Below are positions 31,827 to 41,268 of a DNA stretch of 64,000 nucleotides, one piece after another; position 1 is the stretch's first letter, and every line of letters begins with the position of its first letter. The stretch lies in contig JBAZZQ010000001.1 of assembly GCA_041658725.1 (NCBI GenBank), forward strand, positions 124,001-188,000, written 5' to 3'. Below the pieces are notes generated by a model. The model saw only the letters and a program-made list of their open reading frames with translations, had not been told where the DNA came from and did no database searches. Source of the DNA: JBAZZQ01 sp041658725. Its GTDB lineage: Bacteria; Planctomycetota; Phycisphaerae; JAAYCJ01. Position numbers and translations under genes: made by a program.

Positions 31827-33728
31827 TTATCTAAAACAGTGAGTTAAATAAATTTGAATTTCCCAAACCACAGCTTCTGTAAGCTTCAAAAGCAGATAAT
31901 TCGATTTTTCAATCTGCTCGATTTCGAAAGTTGCGGGGATATTGTTTATAATCGCATTTTCAACAGAAAGGTCAGTGGGGACAAGTATACGCAGGTTGAT
32001 CTGCTTCATCGAGCCAGTGACGCGGATTACCATCCGGCCGCGATCGACATAATAATCATAAGCCACGTACCGATCCACGGATGAGAAATGAACCACCACA
32101 TGTGCTTCATGAATTCCCGCCGCCACCCACCGTGGGGAGATTTCCACTGCGTTGAGCTTGGGTTCCAAAATCCGAAGTCCGGTCACTCCTTCGACCAGGG
32201 CATCCACCCAATGTCCCATTCCCCAGCCGTCATGCCCGGTGGTGTTGTTGGTGGTGGTTCGAAATCCCGGCTGCATGTTCGGCCAATACCAGGTATAAAT
32301 TTGCCCGCCTTGCTCCTCGATAAATTTGGCATAATCCGATAGAAGCCGTGCTCCAAGATCTTCCCGGCCATGTTGAAAAGCCGCCAGAGACAAGGTTGCA
32401 CCGACAAAGGGCATCATTCCACCGTTGCAATACCCTCCGGGCTGAAGATAGTCGGCGTATTTTTTCAATACCTGACCCTGATCGATCGGATACCCGGGTT
32501 CCAGGCTCCACCACGGGAACCGATGACCGGTTTTCTTCCATCGTTCCTCATAGGTTCGTAAAATCATCAGGCACTGAGAATGACTCGCTAAACCACGTAT
32601 CATCGCCCAGCCATTTCCCATGGCCAATTGCCGACCTTCATCAAAACCATCATGGTCTATTGATGTCAAATGCACATGATGCCGAAACTTTTCACCATCC
32701 CATAAAATATTCTCGCATCGCTGACGTAATTCGTCAGCAAGCCTCCTGTATTCGATAGACTGGGTTTCATCATCAAGGTAAGCATAGATCGTAGACATAG
32801 CCAGATACGCCGCATACAGTCCCGTCTGGTCACAAATAGCGGCTACGGCTCGAGTTTCAGAATGATATTGATCCGTCTCAATATCAAAATCCCACGTATC
32901 GCAAGTATGCCCCCGCTTGATCATTCCAAGTTTTTCATCCCAGCGGATAGGATTACTGGTTAAGTACCTTAACCCATGCTCCACAACCGGCAAGTATTTT
33001 TCAAGCCAAGCCTTGTCCCCGGTGACCATCCATGTTCGATACAGGGCAAGTACGGCAATATATTCAACGTCCGATTCGCTGGGCATCCGATCAGACTGGC
33101 CCTCGTCATCTACCCAGTCAGGAAAATGTCCGTCCGATCTTTGTCGGCTCCAATTCGCTTCAAGGCCGCTTGTGACATCATGCTCCCAAAGCAGATAACC
33201 CCCGGAATTGTAAAACATGTCGCGAAGCCAGAAATCCATCCCGTTTCCTGAATCGGCCGTCGTATATCCGATCACCTCCCCTTCCGGAAGCGTGTAACGG
33301 CGGCGATTTAAACGTATCGCCTGCTTTGAAATCTCATACATCTCGGAAATTGCTTTATCATCACAGGTCATCTGTGTCTGGGCTTCAAGATAGAAGTTGA
33401 CCAGACGATCGTGCGGATCGCCTTCACTGACCGGATCAAAGCAGACCTTGATAAACTGCATCCCAGGAAATCCGCCGGCGTTAAAATTAACCACCGCGGA
33501 ATTATTCTGTAATTCTCTAAAAATATGCCCATACCGGCGGCCTAATCCATCGTACCATTCGACGCGAAATGTTCTCGCGCACTGGGCGGGTCCGCGAATC
33601 GAAATGGATACTTGTTCTAATGGTTTGTAGAGGGTCTTATCGGTAGAAACGTACCCCCATCCGGCCTCTGTGGCAGTTAAAGGTCTATCCTTATCGCCTA
33701 ATTTATCTGTAAAATCAGGCTGAGTCAT
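31827..33728 (-). CDS. Six-hairpin (alpha/alpha)6 glycosidase-like protein
   Basis: The 633-residue protein has an N-terminal beta domain (25-130) and a helical toroid like those of GH63, GH78 and amylo-1,6-glucosidases. Visible features are DFWLRDMFYNSGGYLLW near 185, HFPDWVDDEGQSDRMPSESD near 220 with acidic candidates for catalysis, and GHDGWGMGHWVDALVEG near 520. It ends in a small beta-sandwich. It has no signal peptide. As first gene of the operon (SD AGGAAT before ATG 33728) it is a likely debranching or exo-acting glycosidase. Confidence 0.75.
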   Translation of the reverse strand: MTQPDFTDKLGDKDRPLTATEAGWGYVSTDKTLYKPLEQVSISIRGPAQCARTFRVEWYDGLGRRYGHIFRELQNNSAVVNFNAGGFPGMQFIKVCFDPVSEGDPHDRLVNFYLEAQTQMTCDDKAISEMYEISKQAIRLNRRRYTLPEGEVIGYTTADSGNGMDFWLRDMFYNSGGYLLWEHDVTSGLEANWSRQRSDGHFPDWVDDEGQSDRMPSESDVEYIAVLALYRTWMVTGDKAWLEKYLPVVEHGLRYLTSNPIRWDEKLGMIKRGHTCDTWDFDIETDQYHSETRAVAAICDQTGLYAAYLAMSTIYAYLDDETQSIEYRRLADELRQRCENILWDGEKFRHHVHLTSIDHDGFDEGRQLAMGNGWAMIRGLASHSQCLMILRTYEERWKKTGHRFPWWSLEPGYPIDQGQVLKKYADYLQPGGYCNGGMMPFVGATLSLAAFQHGREDLGARLLSDYAKFIEEQGGQIYTWYWPNMQPGFRTTTNNTTGHDGWGMGHWVDALVEGVTGLRILEPKLNAVEISPRWVAAGIHEAHVVVHFSSVDRYVAYDYYVDRGRMVIRVTGSMKQINLRILVPTDLSVENAIINNIPATFEIEQIEKSNYLLLKLTEAVVWEIQIYLTHCFR

Positions 33729-33794
33729 GAAAAGTTCATTCCTGTCATAAATTTAATTAATCCGTTGTGGAAGTTCTGTTTTCAAAAGTGCCCT

Positions 33795-36700
33795 TTATTG
33801 ATCGCCTGCTATATCCATGTTCGCCAGCACAATACTTAAATCGGTTGAGGTGATCTCTCCGTCGCCGTCCAAATCCGCCTTTTCGTCCCAACCTAGTCCA
33901 CCAGTTCCGGTGTCCATGGTTGCTAGAATGAACGAAAGATCCGTCGGAGTTACATCGTTATCCCCGTTACAGTCTCCATTGATCAAACTAAAGTCAACCG
34001 TAGCGTTGTGGAGGTTAATACCCGTCTTCTTCTGCTTCAACCAATGTGAAGCCTTCGCCGTCAAATCATAGCTGCCCGAAAGGTTGGTATAAAACGTGAA
34101 ATGGCCCGTGCCATCCAGAGTTACGTTATCCGTTTCCACAGGGGTCAATTCACCAGGGTTTCTAATCTCAATGGACACTTGTTTTCCCGCTATCGCGGAT
34201 GGAAAGTCTTGCAACTCCACCGAACCTTGAACTAAGTTCATCGACGTAGCAAAAATTTTTACCTCATCCAAATAAGCATAATTTGTAGATCCATTCAAAC
34301 TTGTCCGAAATCGAAGCTTAAAATTTGGATTATTATTAGCCCCTGATGGTAAATGAAAGCTCTTGGCGGTCCAGGCACTATTGCCTGTCAAATCCTCAAG
34401 AGTAAACCAGGTTGTACCGTCATACCATTCCACAATAAAATGATGATTTGTCTGACAATTACGGGTTAAACGTGCATATCTTACCTCAATGCTCTTTTTT
34501 CCTGTTGTATCTAAAGCCTTGGTCAAATTATCGCTATAGTTAAAGATGGAGGCATATGTTCCAGCATATTGATAAGTCGATTGAAGACTGCAGGTATGTA
34601 TTATCCAATCTCCAGCAGTAAAATCGTTACTTTCAAATCCATCATAGAATACCAATGCTCTTTCGCTCATTAGTTGTATGAGAAAAACCTGCTCATCGTT
34701 AACCTGGGGAAACGAAAGCGTTGTCTGCCCACCGGTAACTGTTCGATTTGACTCCAACGTCAGCGAACTCAACATGCCCTCTGTGAGCAAATCCTTTGAC
34801 GCCGGTAAGCTGACGGTTTGAACGATCATGGGACCATCTGGAACCGAAGTCACGTTTACAGTGATATCTATCGGTAAGCCAGTTACCGCCTTTTTTAACG
34901 GTACCGAATCGGAGGTATATTCTTTATATTTTCTCTCTCTAGCCACTATCAACCGCGTGATCGAAGAATCTGTCTTATCGGTGCCTGCCAGAGCCACTGT
35001 ATTGGGATAGTCGGTAGTGGATAAATAGGTAACAGGGCCCATATTGGCATAAAACTCCCAGGCCCAGTAGGGAACTGCGGGGTTGCCATTATCCATAATT
35101 AGATCATCTAGCGGTTCGTATCCCCAGATACTTTTTGATGCGATATCTACGCCAGCTTTGCCCATATAATAGAAAAAGTTCATCTGGGCCCCCGGCAGTA
35201 TGCTTGGCCAGCCCCATTCGTTGATGTGTATTTCGGTAACTCCCAGATTGGGATATTTGTTCAGAATTGCGGTCATATTATCGACCTGTGCCTGCAATTC
35301 CTGAGGTTGGACGTCAATAACATGCCAGGAAACAGCATCGAGGCGTACACCATCCAAACTGCAGCGTCTTAGAAAATCATCCATCAGATCGGGCCAATAA
35401 TGACAGGAGCTTGGAGCCACGATTTTAGCATCCGGCTGTAATTGGCGAATAGTATCGTAGAATACCTTGAATGCATAGTATTCTCTTTCCATTTTATCAA
35501 CGGTTTCACCACGCGACATGGGATCCCAGACATATATCCCTTCCCCTTCGCTCCAAAACTCCCAGTACTTCACAGTGTAACCTATGGCAGAGGCGTTATC
35601 CGCGGCCTGGTGATAATGATTGGTAACATAAGTAACATATTGAGCACGATTGGTTGAATCCACCGGTACTTGCTGTCCATTCACTAAATAACTAAACTCG
35701 GCACTCGTATCGATACCTACATTTTTTAAGGTCTGGTAATTAGCGGTCGGATAGCTTCTCCAGTACTTTGGAGCTACCGCGCGGATTTGATCTTCCGTTG
35801 CCACATAAACACCATGCAAGAAACCGGCTAGGGAAACCCAATTATACGTCGAACTCAAGTTTACATCAATAGTGGAACTTGCCGGTTCAACAACCGGGGT
35901 CGAAAGAAGTGTGATCCTGCGAATATCCAGACCAACTGTTTCGTCTCGAACCTGGATAAGGTAAGGCGTATCCGGAACACCGGATGTTGCGGAATAAAGC
36001 GAGGTCCACGACGACGCACCCGCTGTTTTCTCGAAAAACTCTACCCTAACCCCCGGTGTCCACACAATCCGAAAATCATACAAGGTTCCCACCGTCATCA
36101 AAAAACCTGTGGTATAGGAGGTTGATCCCACCACTACCCGAATAGCTTGAGAGGAGCCATTATTTCCAAATTTAATCCCTGACGACAGGGAGGTCCACAG
36201 ACCCCACCAGTTGTCGTTGGAACTGGAAGACGTCCTCTCTTTGACACCGAGAAAATCCAGAGTGAGTTCGCCATTATTAAGACCGCCGAAAATACAGGTT
36301 GATTGAAATCCACCTTGGCTACCTCCCCATGAGCCACTGACCTCATGGGTCGCTTTACCATTCTGATAGTAGGACCCGAACGTTTTAGTCCAATATGCGG
36401 TATCCAAATCCACCAGTGAAGAATTAAATTCATCTGCCTGCAGGATTTCCGGCGAACCACCCTGTACCCAGTTTATATCGACGGCAGAACCGCCGTAGTG
36501 GGTTTTAAACTCAAAATGCATTGTCATGTCTTGCGGTAGACGCGCAAGTGTATTGGTATAAACCGTCTTTCCATTCCAGAGCACTGTCAATCCATTAGTA
36601 TTGTCAACTTTGACAACCCAGATTCCCGCGATTTGGGTGACATTAAGAGTAGCATTCGGCGAAGTGTAAGGAAGTTCCAGGCTTGCGCCATAGTCGTCAT

Positions 36701-37055
36701 AGACTTTATACCAAATCTTGACGTTTGCCCCCTGGTCAAAGAGAAATTGTACAAACCTAGTTCCATCTGAATTGAAAATACCCACACCCTGGTAATTTCC
36801 CATAGTGTTAGGACTGTTGATCGACCAGGACCAGACAGCTGGAGTTGCGGTACGGTCCAAGCCGCCGGCGATATTTCCGCCATTTGAAATCCTTGCCATT
36901 TGCCCATCCCCCTGGATCGGATCTAATATGAGCTCGTATGTGCCATTCCAATGCTGCTGCATCTGGCTAAGATTCCCATAATCAAATGTGTCAAAAAAGG
37001 CAAAGGCGGAAATGCTCAAGCTTAAAACCGCCAACGCTATTAATTTTATATTCAT
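33795..37055 (-). CDS. Large exported GH39-like protein with dockerin-like tail
   Basis: The 1086-residue protein starts with a signal peptide (MNIKLIALAVLSLSISAFA). Two beta-sandwich modules follow (about 20-200 and 205-390), then a GH39-like (beta/alpha)8 domain (400-700) with YWEFWSEGEG near residue 500 and EIHINEWGWPS near 613 as acid/base and nucleophile regions. The residue before the first glutamate is serine where clan A enzymes have asparagine. A CBM-like sandwich (FYDGFESNDFTAGDW, 830-960) precedes a C-terminal dockerin-like pair of calcium loops, GDCNGDNDVTPTDLS and DLDGDGEITSTDLS. It is paralogous to the gene at 37375-40191. Activity on xylo- or manno-type polysaccharide is inferred from the fold. 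Confidence 0.85.
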   Translation of the reverse strand: MNIKLIALAVLSLSISAFAFFDTFDYGNLSQMQQHWNGTYELILDPIQGDGQMARISNGGNIAGGLDRTATPAVWSWSINSPNTMGNYQGVGIFNSDGTRFVQFLFDQGANVKIWYKVYDDYGASLELPYTSPNATLNVTQIAGIWVVKVDNTNGLTVLWNGKTVYTNTLARLPQDMTMHFEFKTHYGGSAVDINWVQGGSPEILQADEFNSSLVDLDTAYWTKTFGSYYQNGKATHEVSGSWGGSQGGFQSTCIFGGLNNGELTLDFLGVKERTSSSSNDNWWGLWTSLSSGIKFGNNGSSQAIRVVVGSTSYTTGFLMTVGTLYDFRIVWTPGVRVEFFEKTAGASSWTSLYSATSGVPDTPYLIQVRDETVGLDIRRITLLSTPVVEPASSTIDVNLSSTYNWVSLAGFLHGVYVATEDQIRAVAPKYWRSYPTANYQTLKNVGIDTSAEFSYLVNGQQVPVDSTNRAQYVTYVTNHYHQAADNASAIGYTVKYWEFWSEGEGIYVWDPMSRGETVDKMEREYYAFKVFYDTIRQLQPDAKIVAPSSCHYWPDLMDDFLRRCSLDGVRLDAVSWHVIDVQPQELQAQVDNMTAILNKYPNLGVTEIHINEWGWPSILPGAQMNFFYYMGKAGVDIASKSIWGYEPLDDLIMDNGNPAVPYWAWEFYANMGPVTYLSTTDYPNTVALAGTDKTDSSITRLIVARERKYKEYTSDSVPLKKAVTGLPIDITVNVTSVPDGPMIVQTVSLPASKDLLTEGMLSSLTLESNRTVTGGQTTLSFPQVNDEQVFLIQLMSERALVFYDGFESNDFTAGDWIIHTCSLQSTYQYAGTYASIFNYSDNLTKALDTTGKKSIEVRYARLTRNCQTNHHFIVEWYDGTTWFTLEDLTGNSAWTAKSFHLPSGANNNPNFKLRFRTSLNGSTNYAYLDEVKIFATSMNLVQGSVELQDFPSAIAGKQVSIEIRNPGELTPVETDNVTLDGTGHFTFYTNLSGSYDLTAKASHWLKQKKTGINLHNATVDFSLINGDCNGDNDVTPTDLSFILATMDTGTGGLGWDEKADLDGDGEITSTDLSIVLANMDIAGDQ

Positions 37056-37184
37056 GGTCCTTCTCCGGAAATTTTAAAAAGCTAATTCGAACAGGTCACA
37101 GAGTTTATCGTCTTCTATCGTAAATTTTTCACAGCGATCAGGGCATTTCCAGGCGGAGCCTTCTCCTCTATGTTTAGCCTATAT

Positions 37185-37193
37185 ATTATACCA
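37185..37193 (-). promoter_or_regulatory. Extended -10 promoter for the 1086-residue GH39-like gene
   Basis: On the minus strand TGGTATAAT forms an extended -10 element about 130 bases upstream of ATG 37055. No good -35 box is seen, as is usual for extended -10 promoters. Confidence 0.4.
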
Positions 37194-37218
37194 CACAGCC
37201 CGGAATACGTACAGTGGA

Positions 37219-37249
37219 TTCTGGGGGCTTTACCCTTAAGCCCCCAGAA
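37219..37249 (-). terminator. Strong hairpin downstream of the 938-residue gene
   Basis: TTCTGGGGGCTT (37219-37230) pairs perfectly with AAGCCCCCAGAA (37238-37249) across a 7-base loop. There is no clear T-run. It lies between the stop of the 37375-40191 gene and the promoter of the next gene, within a 319-base gap that holds nothing else. Confidence 0.55.
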
Positions 37250-37374
37250 TTCCAAAAGCGTTTTAGGGTTAGTCCATTTGCATGGCTGACCTCCAAAATA
37301 TTGCTTTTTTTCCACTTTTTATATCCACCGAAAACTTTCTCGCATCAAGTCTTAACTACATCAGTGTGGATGAC

Positions 37375-40191
37375 TTATTGGGGTATGCCAAAGATATACA
37401 CATCATCCAGATAGGCATAATCCGAACTTCCATTATGCACTGTCTTGAAGCGAAGCTTGAAGTTGGCATTGTTGTCAGCACCAGCCGGCAAGTCATAAGA
37501 CTTGACTGTCCAGGCACTGTTGCCCGTCAAACTTTCCAGTTCGGTCCAACTCGATCCGTCATACCACTCTGACTTAAAGTAATCATCCGACTCACAACTA
37601 CGGGTATAGCGAGCGTACACGACCTTAATCTTCTTGTAATTAGAAGTACTTAAAGACTTGGTCAAGTTATCGCTACTGTTAAATCGAGCGGCATAAGTAC
37701 CAGTCTTCTTGTAGCTACTTTGGGTATCACATCCATAATTTGTCCAGCCGCCGGTTGTGAAGTTGTTACTTTCAAAACCATCAAAGAACAAACTATCCGA
37801 GCAGAACAGTTTTACAAGGTAAACCTTCTCTTCCGGAACGTTGGTATAAGACAGTGTCAGCGCTCCGCCGCTTATCGATCCTGTATCGTTGTCAGAGGTG
37901 CAACTATCCAAACCTGCTTGGTCAAGCATACCAATTGACGCGGCAGGCAGACTGCTTGTTCTGACGATAACCCGGCCATTGGGGGCATTGGTGATATTCA
38001 CTGTGATATTATCCGGGGTGCCTATATACGATGTTTTCAAAGGCTCATAATCACTGCAGTATTCCTTGAACCGTCTTTCTCTGGACACGATCAGGCGTTT
38101 GACAGATGATGTCACATTGTCGCGGCCCGCTATGGCTATATCATAGGGATCGTTGGTAGTAGACGTATAGCCCGATGTTCCTATATGACCATAGAACTCC
38201 CAGGCCCAGTAAGGAACAGTGGTGCTGCCGTTGTCCATGAGCAGATCACCAATTGGCTCGTAGCCCCAAATGCTCTTGGCGGCAATATCTACACCCGCCT
38301 TACCCATGTAATAGAACCAGTTCATCTGGGAACCGGGATGAACAGAGGGCCAGCCCCATTCGTTGATGTGAATTTCAGCAACACCCAGATTGGAATAATT
38401 GTTCAATATCGCGGTCATATTATCAATCTGGGCTTGTAAATCCTGTGGCTGGATGTCAATGGCATGCCAAGATACCGCGTATAGAGACACACCATCATCG
38501 CTGCAGCGGTGCAGAAAATCTTCCATCAATTCCGGCCAATAATGAGAGGAACTCGGAGCGACAATTTTAGCATTAGCATTTAATGAACGGATCTTGTCGT
38601 AGAATATCTTGAAGGCATAGTATTCTCTTTCCATTAACGTAACGTTGTCGCCATTAGCGAGGGGAGTCCAGTAGTAAAGCTGTTCTCCTTCATTCCAAAA
38701 CTCCCAGTACTTTACAGTGTAACCTATGGCGGTTGCATTATCAGCGGCCTCGTAGTAATGGTTTTGAACGAAAGTTTCATACTCAGTGTGGTTATCGGCG
38801 ACCACCGGATAATTCCAGGTGAATTCGGCACTTGTCTCCATGCCTATATTTTTCAAGGTCTGATAACTGGCGGGCGGATAGCTTCGCCAGTACTTTGGAT
38901 TTACCCCGCGGATCTGATCTTCCGTCGCCACATAAACACCATGCAAGAGACCGGCTTGGGAAACCCACGTGTATGTCGAACCCATATTTACACTGATCGT
39001 GGCTGCAGATTCAACAGGAGCGGTCGACGTAAGTATGATCCTACGAACATCCATACTGACCGTTTCATCCCGAATCTGGATCGGGCGAGTGGTACTCGGA
39101 ACATTACTTGTGGTGGAATGAATGGAGGTCCACGTCAAAGTACCGGCGGCTTTTTCGAAAAATTCCACCTTTACACCCGGTGTCCATACAATTCGAAAAT
39201 CATACAAGGTTCCCACCGTCATCGAAAATGCTGTATTCGTCGTCGTCGATCCCACCATAACCCGAATGGTTTGAGAGGAACCATTGTTTCCGAACATAAC
39301 TCCCTGGGGGCTCCAGGGCGATCCTGAGGACCATAGACCCCACCAGTTATCGTTGCTGGTGGAAGAATTATCCTCTTTGACACCGAGCATATCCAAAGTA
39401 AGTGTGCCATTATTAGATCCACCAAACGAGCAGATGGATTTTAATCCACCCTGGGTACCTCCCCAGCCGCTTACATTGTCATGGGTGAGGTTGGAATTCT
39501 GATAGAAGTCCCCGAACGGGTTAGTCCAATATGTGGAATCCACGTTAGCGAAGGATAAATTAAATTCATCGGCTTGCAAAACTTCTGGCGAACCACCCTG
39601 TACCCAGTTTATATCGACGGTAGAACCGCCGTAGTGGGTTGCAAACTCAAAATGCATTGCCATGTCTTGCGGCAGACGCGCATGGACATTGGTATAGACC
39701 GACTTTCCATTCACGAGCACGGTTAGTCCATTGGTATTGTCAAGATTGATAACCCAGGTCCCGGCGATCGCGTAGAGATCGAGACCCGCCCCCGCCTCCC
39801 AGTAATTTAGTGTCAGGTCTGCGCCATATTCGTCATAGAGAGTATAATAAATCTTGACGTATGCCGCCTGGTCGAAGAGGAACTGTACAAATCGAGTTCC
39901 GTCTGAGTTGAAAATACCCAGGCCCTGGTAATTTCCCATGCTCGCGGGGCTATTAACCGACCAGGCCCAACGGGTCGGCGGAGCGGTTCGGTTATCGTTA
40001 CCCGCAATGCTTCCACCGTTAGAAATTCTCGCCATGTGCCCGTCCCCTTGGGCGGGATCTTCTACGAGGCTATACGTGCCGCTCCAATTGTTTTGCATAG
40101 CGCTCAGATTAGCGTAATCAAAGTAGTCAAAAAAACCAAATGCAGAAGAAGTCGAAATTACAAACAACAATACGATCAGTTTTGTTTTCAT
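37375..40191 (-). CDS. Large exported GH39-like protein without dockerin
   Basis: The start at ATG 40191 (MKTKLIVLLFVISTSSAFG, signal peptide) has GGAGG six bases upstream; the longer frame from 40221 does not. The 938-residue protein repeats the layout of the 33795-37055 product: two beta-sandwich modules, a GH39-like barrel with YWEFWNEGE near 500 and EIHINEWGWPS near 612, and a C-terminal sandwich (FFDGFESNNFTTGGW) ending IFGIPQ. It has the normal Asn-Glu pair and no dockerin or PEP-CTERM tail. The two genes are tandem duplicates that have since diverged. It probably cleaves the same type of polysaccharide outside the cytoplasm. Confidence 0.85.
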   Translation of the reverse strand: MKTKLIVLLFVISTSSAFGFFDYFDYANLSAMQNNWSGTYSLVEDPAQGDGHMARISNGGSIAGNDNRTAPPTRWAWSVNSPASMGNYQGLGIFNSDGTRFVQFLFDQAAYVKIYYTLYDEYGADLTLNYWEAGAGLDLYAIAGTWVINLDNTNGLTVLVNGKSVYTNVHARLPQDMAMHFEFATHYGGSTVDINWVQGGSPEVLQADEFNLSFANVDSTYWTNPFGDFYQNSNLTHDNVSGWGGTQGGLKSICSFGGSNNGTLTLDMLGVKEDNSSTSNDNWWGLWSSGSPWSPQGVMFGNNGSSQTIRVMVGSTTTNTAFSMTVGTLYDFRIVWTPGVKVEFFEKAAGTLTWTSIHSTTSNVPSTTRPIQIRDETVSMDVRRIILTSTAPVESAATISVNMGSTYTWVSQAGLLHGVYVATEDQIRGVNPKYWRSYPPASYQTLKNIGMETSAEFTWNYPVVADNHTEYETFVQNHYYEAADNATAIGYTVKYWEFWNEGEQLYYWTPLANGDNVTLMEREYYAFKIFYDKIRSLNANAKIVAPSSSHYWPELMEDFLHRCSDDGVSLYAVSWHAIDIQPQDLQAQIDNMTAILNNYSNLGVAEIHINEWGWPSVHPGSQMNWFYYMGKAGVDIAAKSIWGYEPIGDLLMDNGSTTVPYWAWEFYGHIGTSGYTSTTNDPYDIAIAGRDNVTSSVKRLIVSRERRFKEYCSDYEPLKTSYIGTPDNITVNITNAPNGRVIVRTSSLPAASIGMLDQAGLDSCTSDNDTGSISGGALTLSYTNVPEEKVYLVKLFCSDSLFFDGFESNNFTTGGWTNYGCDTQSSYKKTGTYAARFNSSDNLTKSLSTSNYKKIKVVYARYTRSCESDDYFKSEWYDGSSWTELESLTGNSAWTVKSYDLPAGADNNANFKLRFKTVHNGSSDYAYLDDVYIFGIPQ

Positions 40192-40240
40192 AATCAGCCT
40201 CCAACTTAAAAAGGGGTTCATTCATTCCGAATACTAGAAC

Positions 40241-40260
40241 GATCTGTTATAAATCAGATC
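40241..40260. promoter_or_regulatory. Inverted repeat upstream of the 938-residue gene
   Basis: GATCTG and CAGATC are separated by eight bases and lie 50-70 bases before ATG 40191. The layout fits an operator overlapping a promoter. No repressor can be assigned. Confidence 0.3.
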
Positions 40261-40308
40261 ATATAACATCACAGCCTTTCTCCGTCCAAAAATTACCCAC
40301 GGAATCAT

Positions 40309-41268
40309 TTACCTGAATTTGGTAATCTCAATTCGTGCATTTCCACCCTCGAAGGGAAAATTGTGCGTGTAGAGGAGAAATAAGCTCCCCTCATGAAGAA
40401 TCAAATGTGGTGCGCAGACAAAGTCGCCCGATTGATCATATTCCGTTTCCGCCTTGACGATGGGATTTCCATCAAATCGAGTCCAGTGCTTAAGATCAGA
40501 AGAATAGGCTAATCCGAGCTGCATTCGTTTTCCGTCCTCACCCTCGTAGGCCCCCAGGTACCCGTCATCGAGCTTGAGCACACTGCCGAAGAGCGTGGTC
40601 ACACTGTCCCAGGCACCGACCGGACCGACGTCGATGACCGGATTCTTTTCGTAACGCCGCCAGTGGATCAGGTCGTCGGAGAAGGCCAATCCGCTTCGGG
40701 CCTTTTTTCCGTCCGACCCGGCGTAGAACATGCAGAAATCCCTGTCGAACCGATAGACGCGGGACGCACAGATTCCGTTGTGGTCCCACGTGCCCTTCGG
40801 GTCCGGACCGATCACAGGTTCCGGGTGTTTTTGAAAATGAATCCCATCTTTGGATTTGGCCATTCCCGTCGTTCGAGTGAACATGTGGCGAATGGTCATC
40901 GCCACTGGGGCTGCGGGATCCTGGGGCGAGGGTTCAGCCATGCTCTTTTTCGCCTCGTAGAAGAGGTAATACATGTTGTCCACCTTAATCGGCCAGGGAA
41001 AATCAATTTGCTTGTCCCAGTCGGCCCCGGAGGAAAGCAACGGGGTCGGGTGCTTGATCCAGTGGAAAAGGTCCGTGGATGTCGCGGTGGCGATGGCCCA
41101 ACGGCCCTGGCGATCGCGGGCGGTATGGTACATCCGGTAATAGTCCCGCTCCTTGATGATGTGCGGGGTGTAGACCATATCCCCGTCCCAATTGTCCGGC
41201 TCGCCGGGCAGAAGCACCGTCTGATGATCGACAATCCATTTTCCACGAAGAATATCACTGATTTTCAT
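40309..41268 (-). CDS. Five-bladed-propeller glycosidase-like protein (GH32/43/130 type)
   Basis: The 319-residue protein is made of repeated blade-like segments containing STDLFHW, KDGIHF, SDDLIHW and SSDLKHW, typical of GH32, GH43, GH117 and GH130 relatives. Candidate acidic catalytic residues lie in GDMVYTPHIIKERD and near WDHNGICASRV. There is no signal peptide, so it acts in the cytoplasm. Its start overlaps the end of the 875-residue gene by 14 bases, showing it is the last gene of that operon. Exact family and substrate are open. Confidence 0.75.
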   Translation of the reverse strand: MKISDILRGKWIVDHQTVLLPGEPDNWDGDMVYTPHIIKERDYYRMYHTARDRQGRWAIATATSTDLFHWIKHPTPLLSSGADWDKQIDFPWPIKVDNMYYLFYEAKKSMAEPSPQDPAAPVAMTIRHMFTRTTGMAKSKDGIHFQKHPEPVIGPDPKGTWDHNGICASRVYRFDRDFCMFYAGSDGKKARSGLAFSDDLIHWRRYEKNPVIDVGPVGAWDSVTTLFGSVLKLDDGYLGAYEGEDGKRMQLGLAYSSDLKHWTRFDGNPIVKAETEYDQSGDFVCAPHLILHEGSLFLLYTHNFPFEGGNARIEITKFR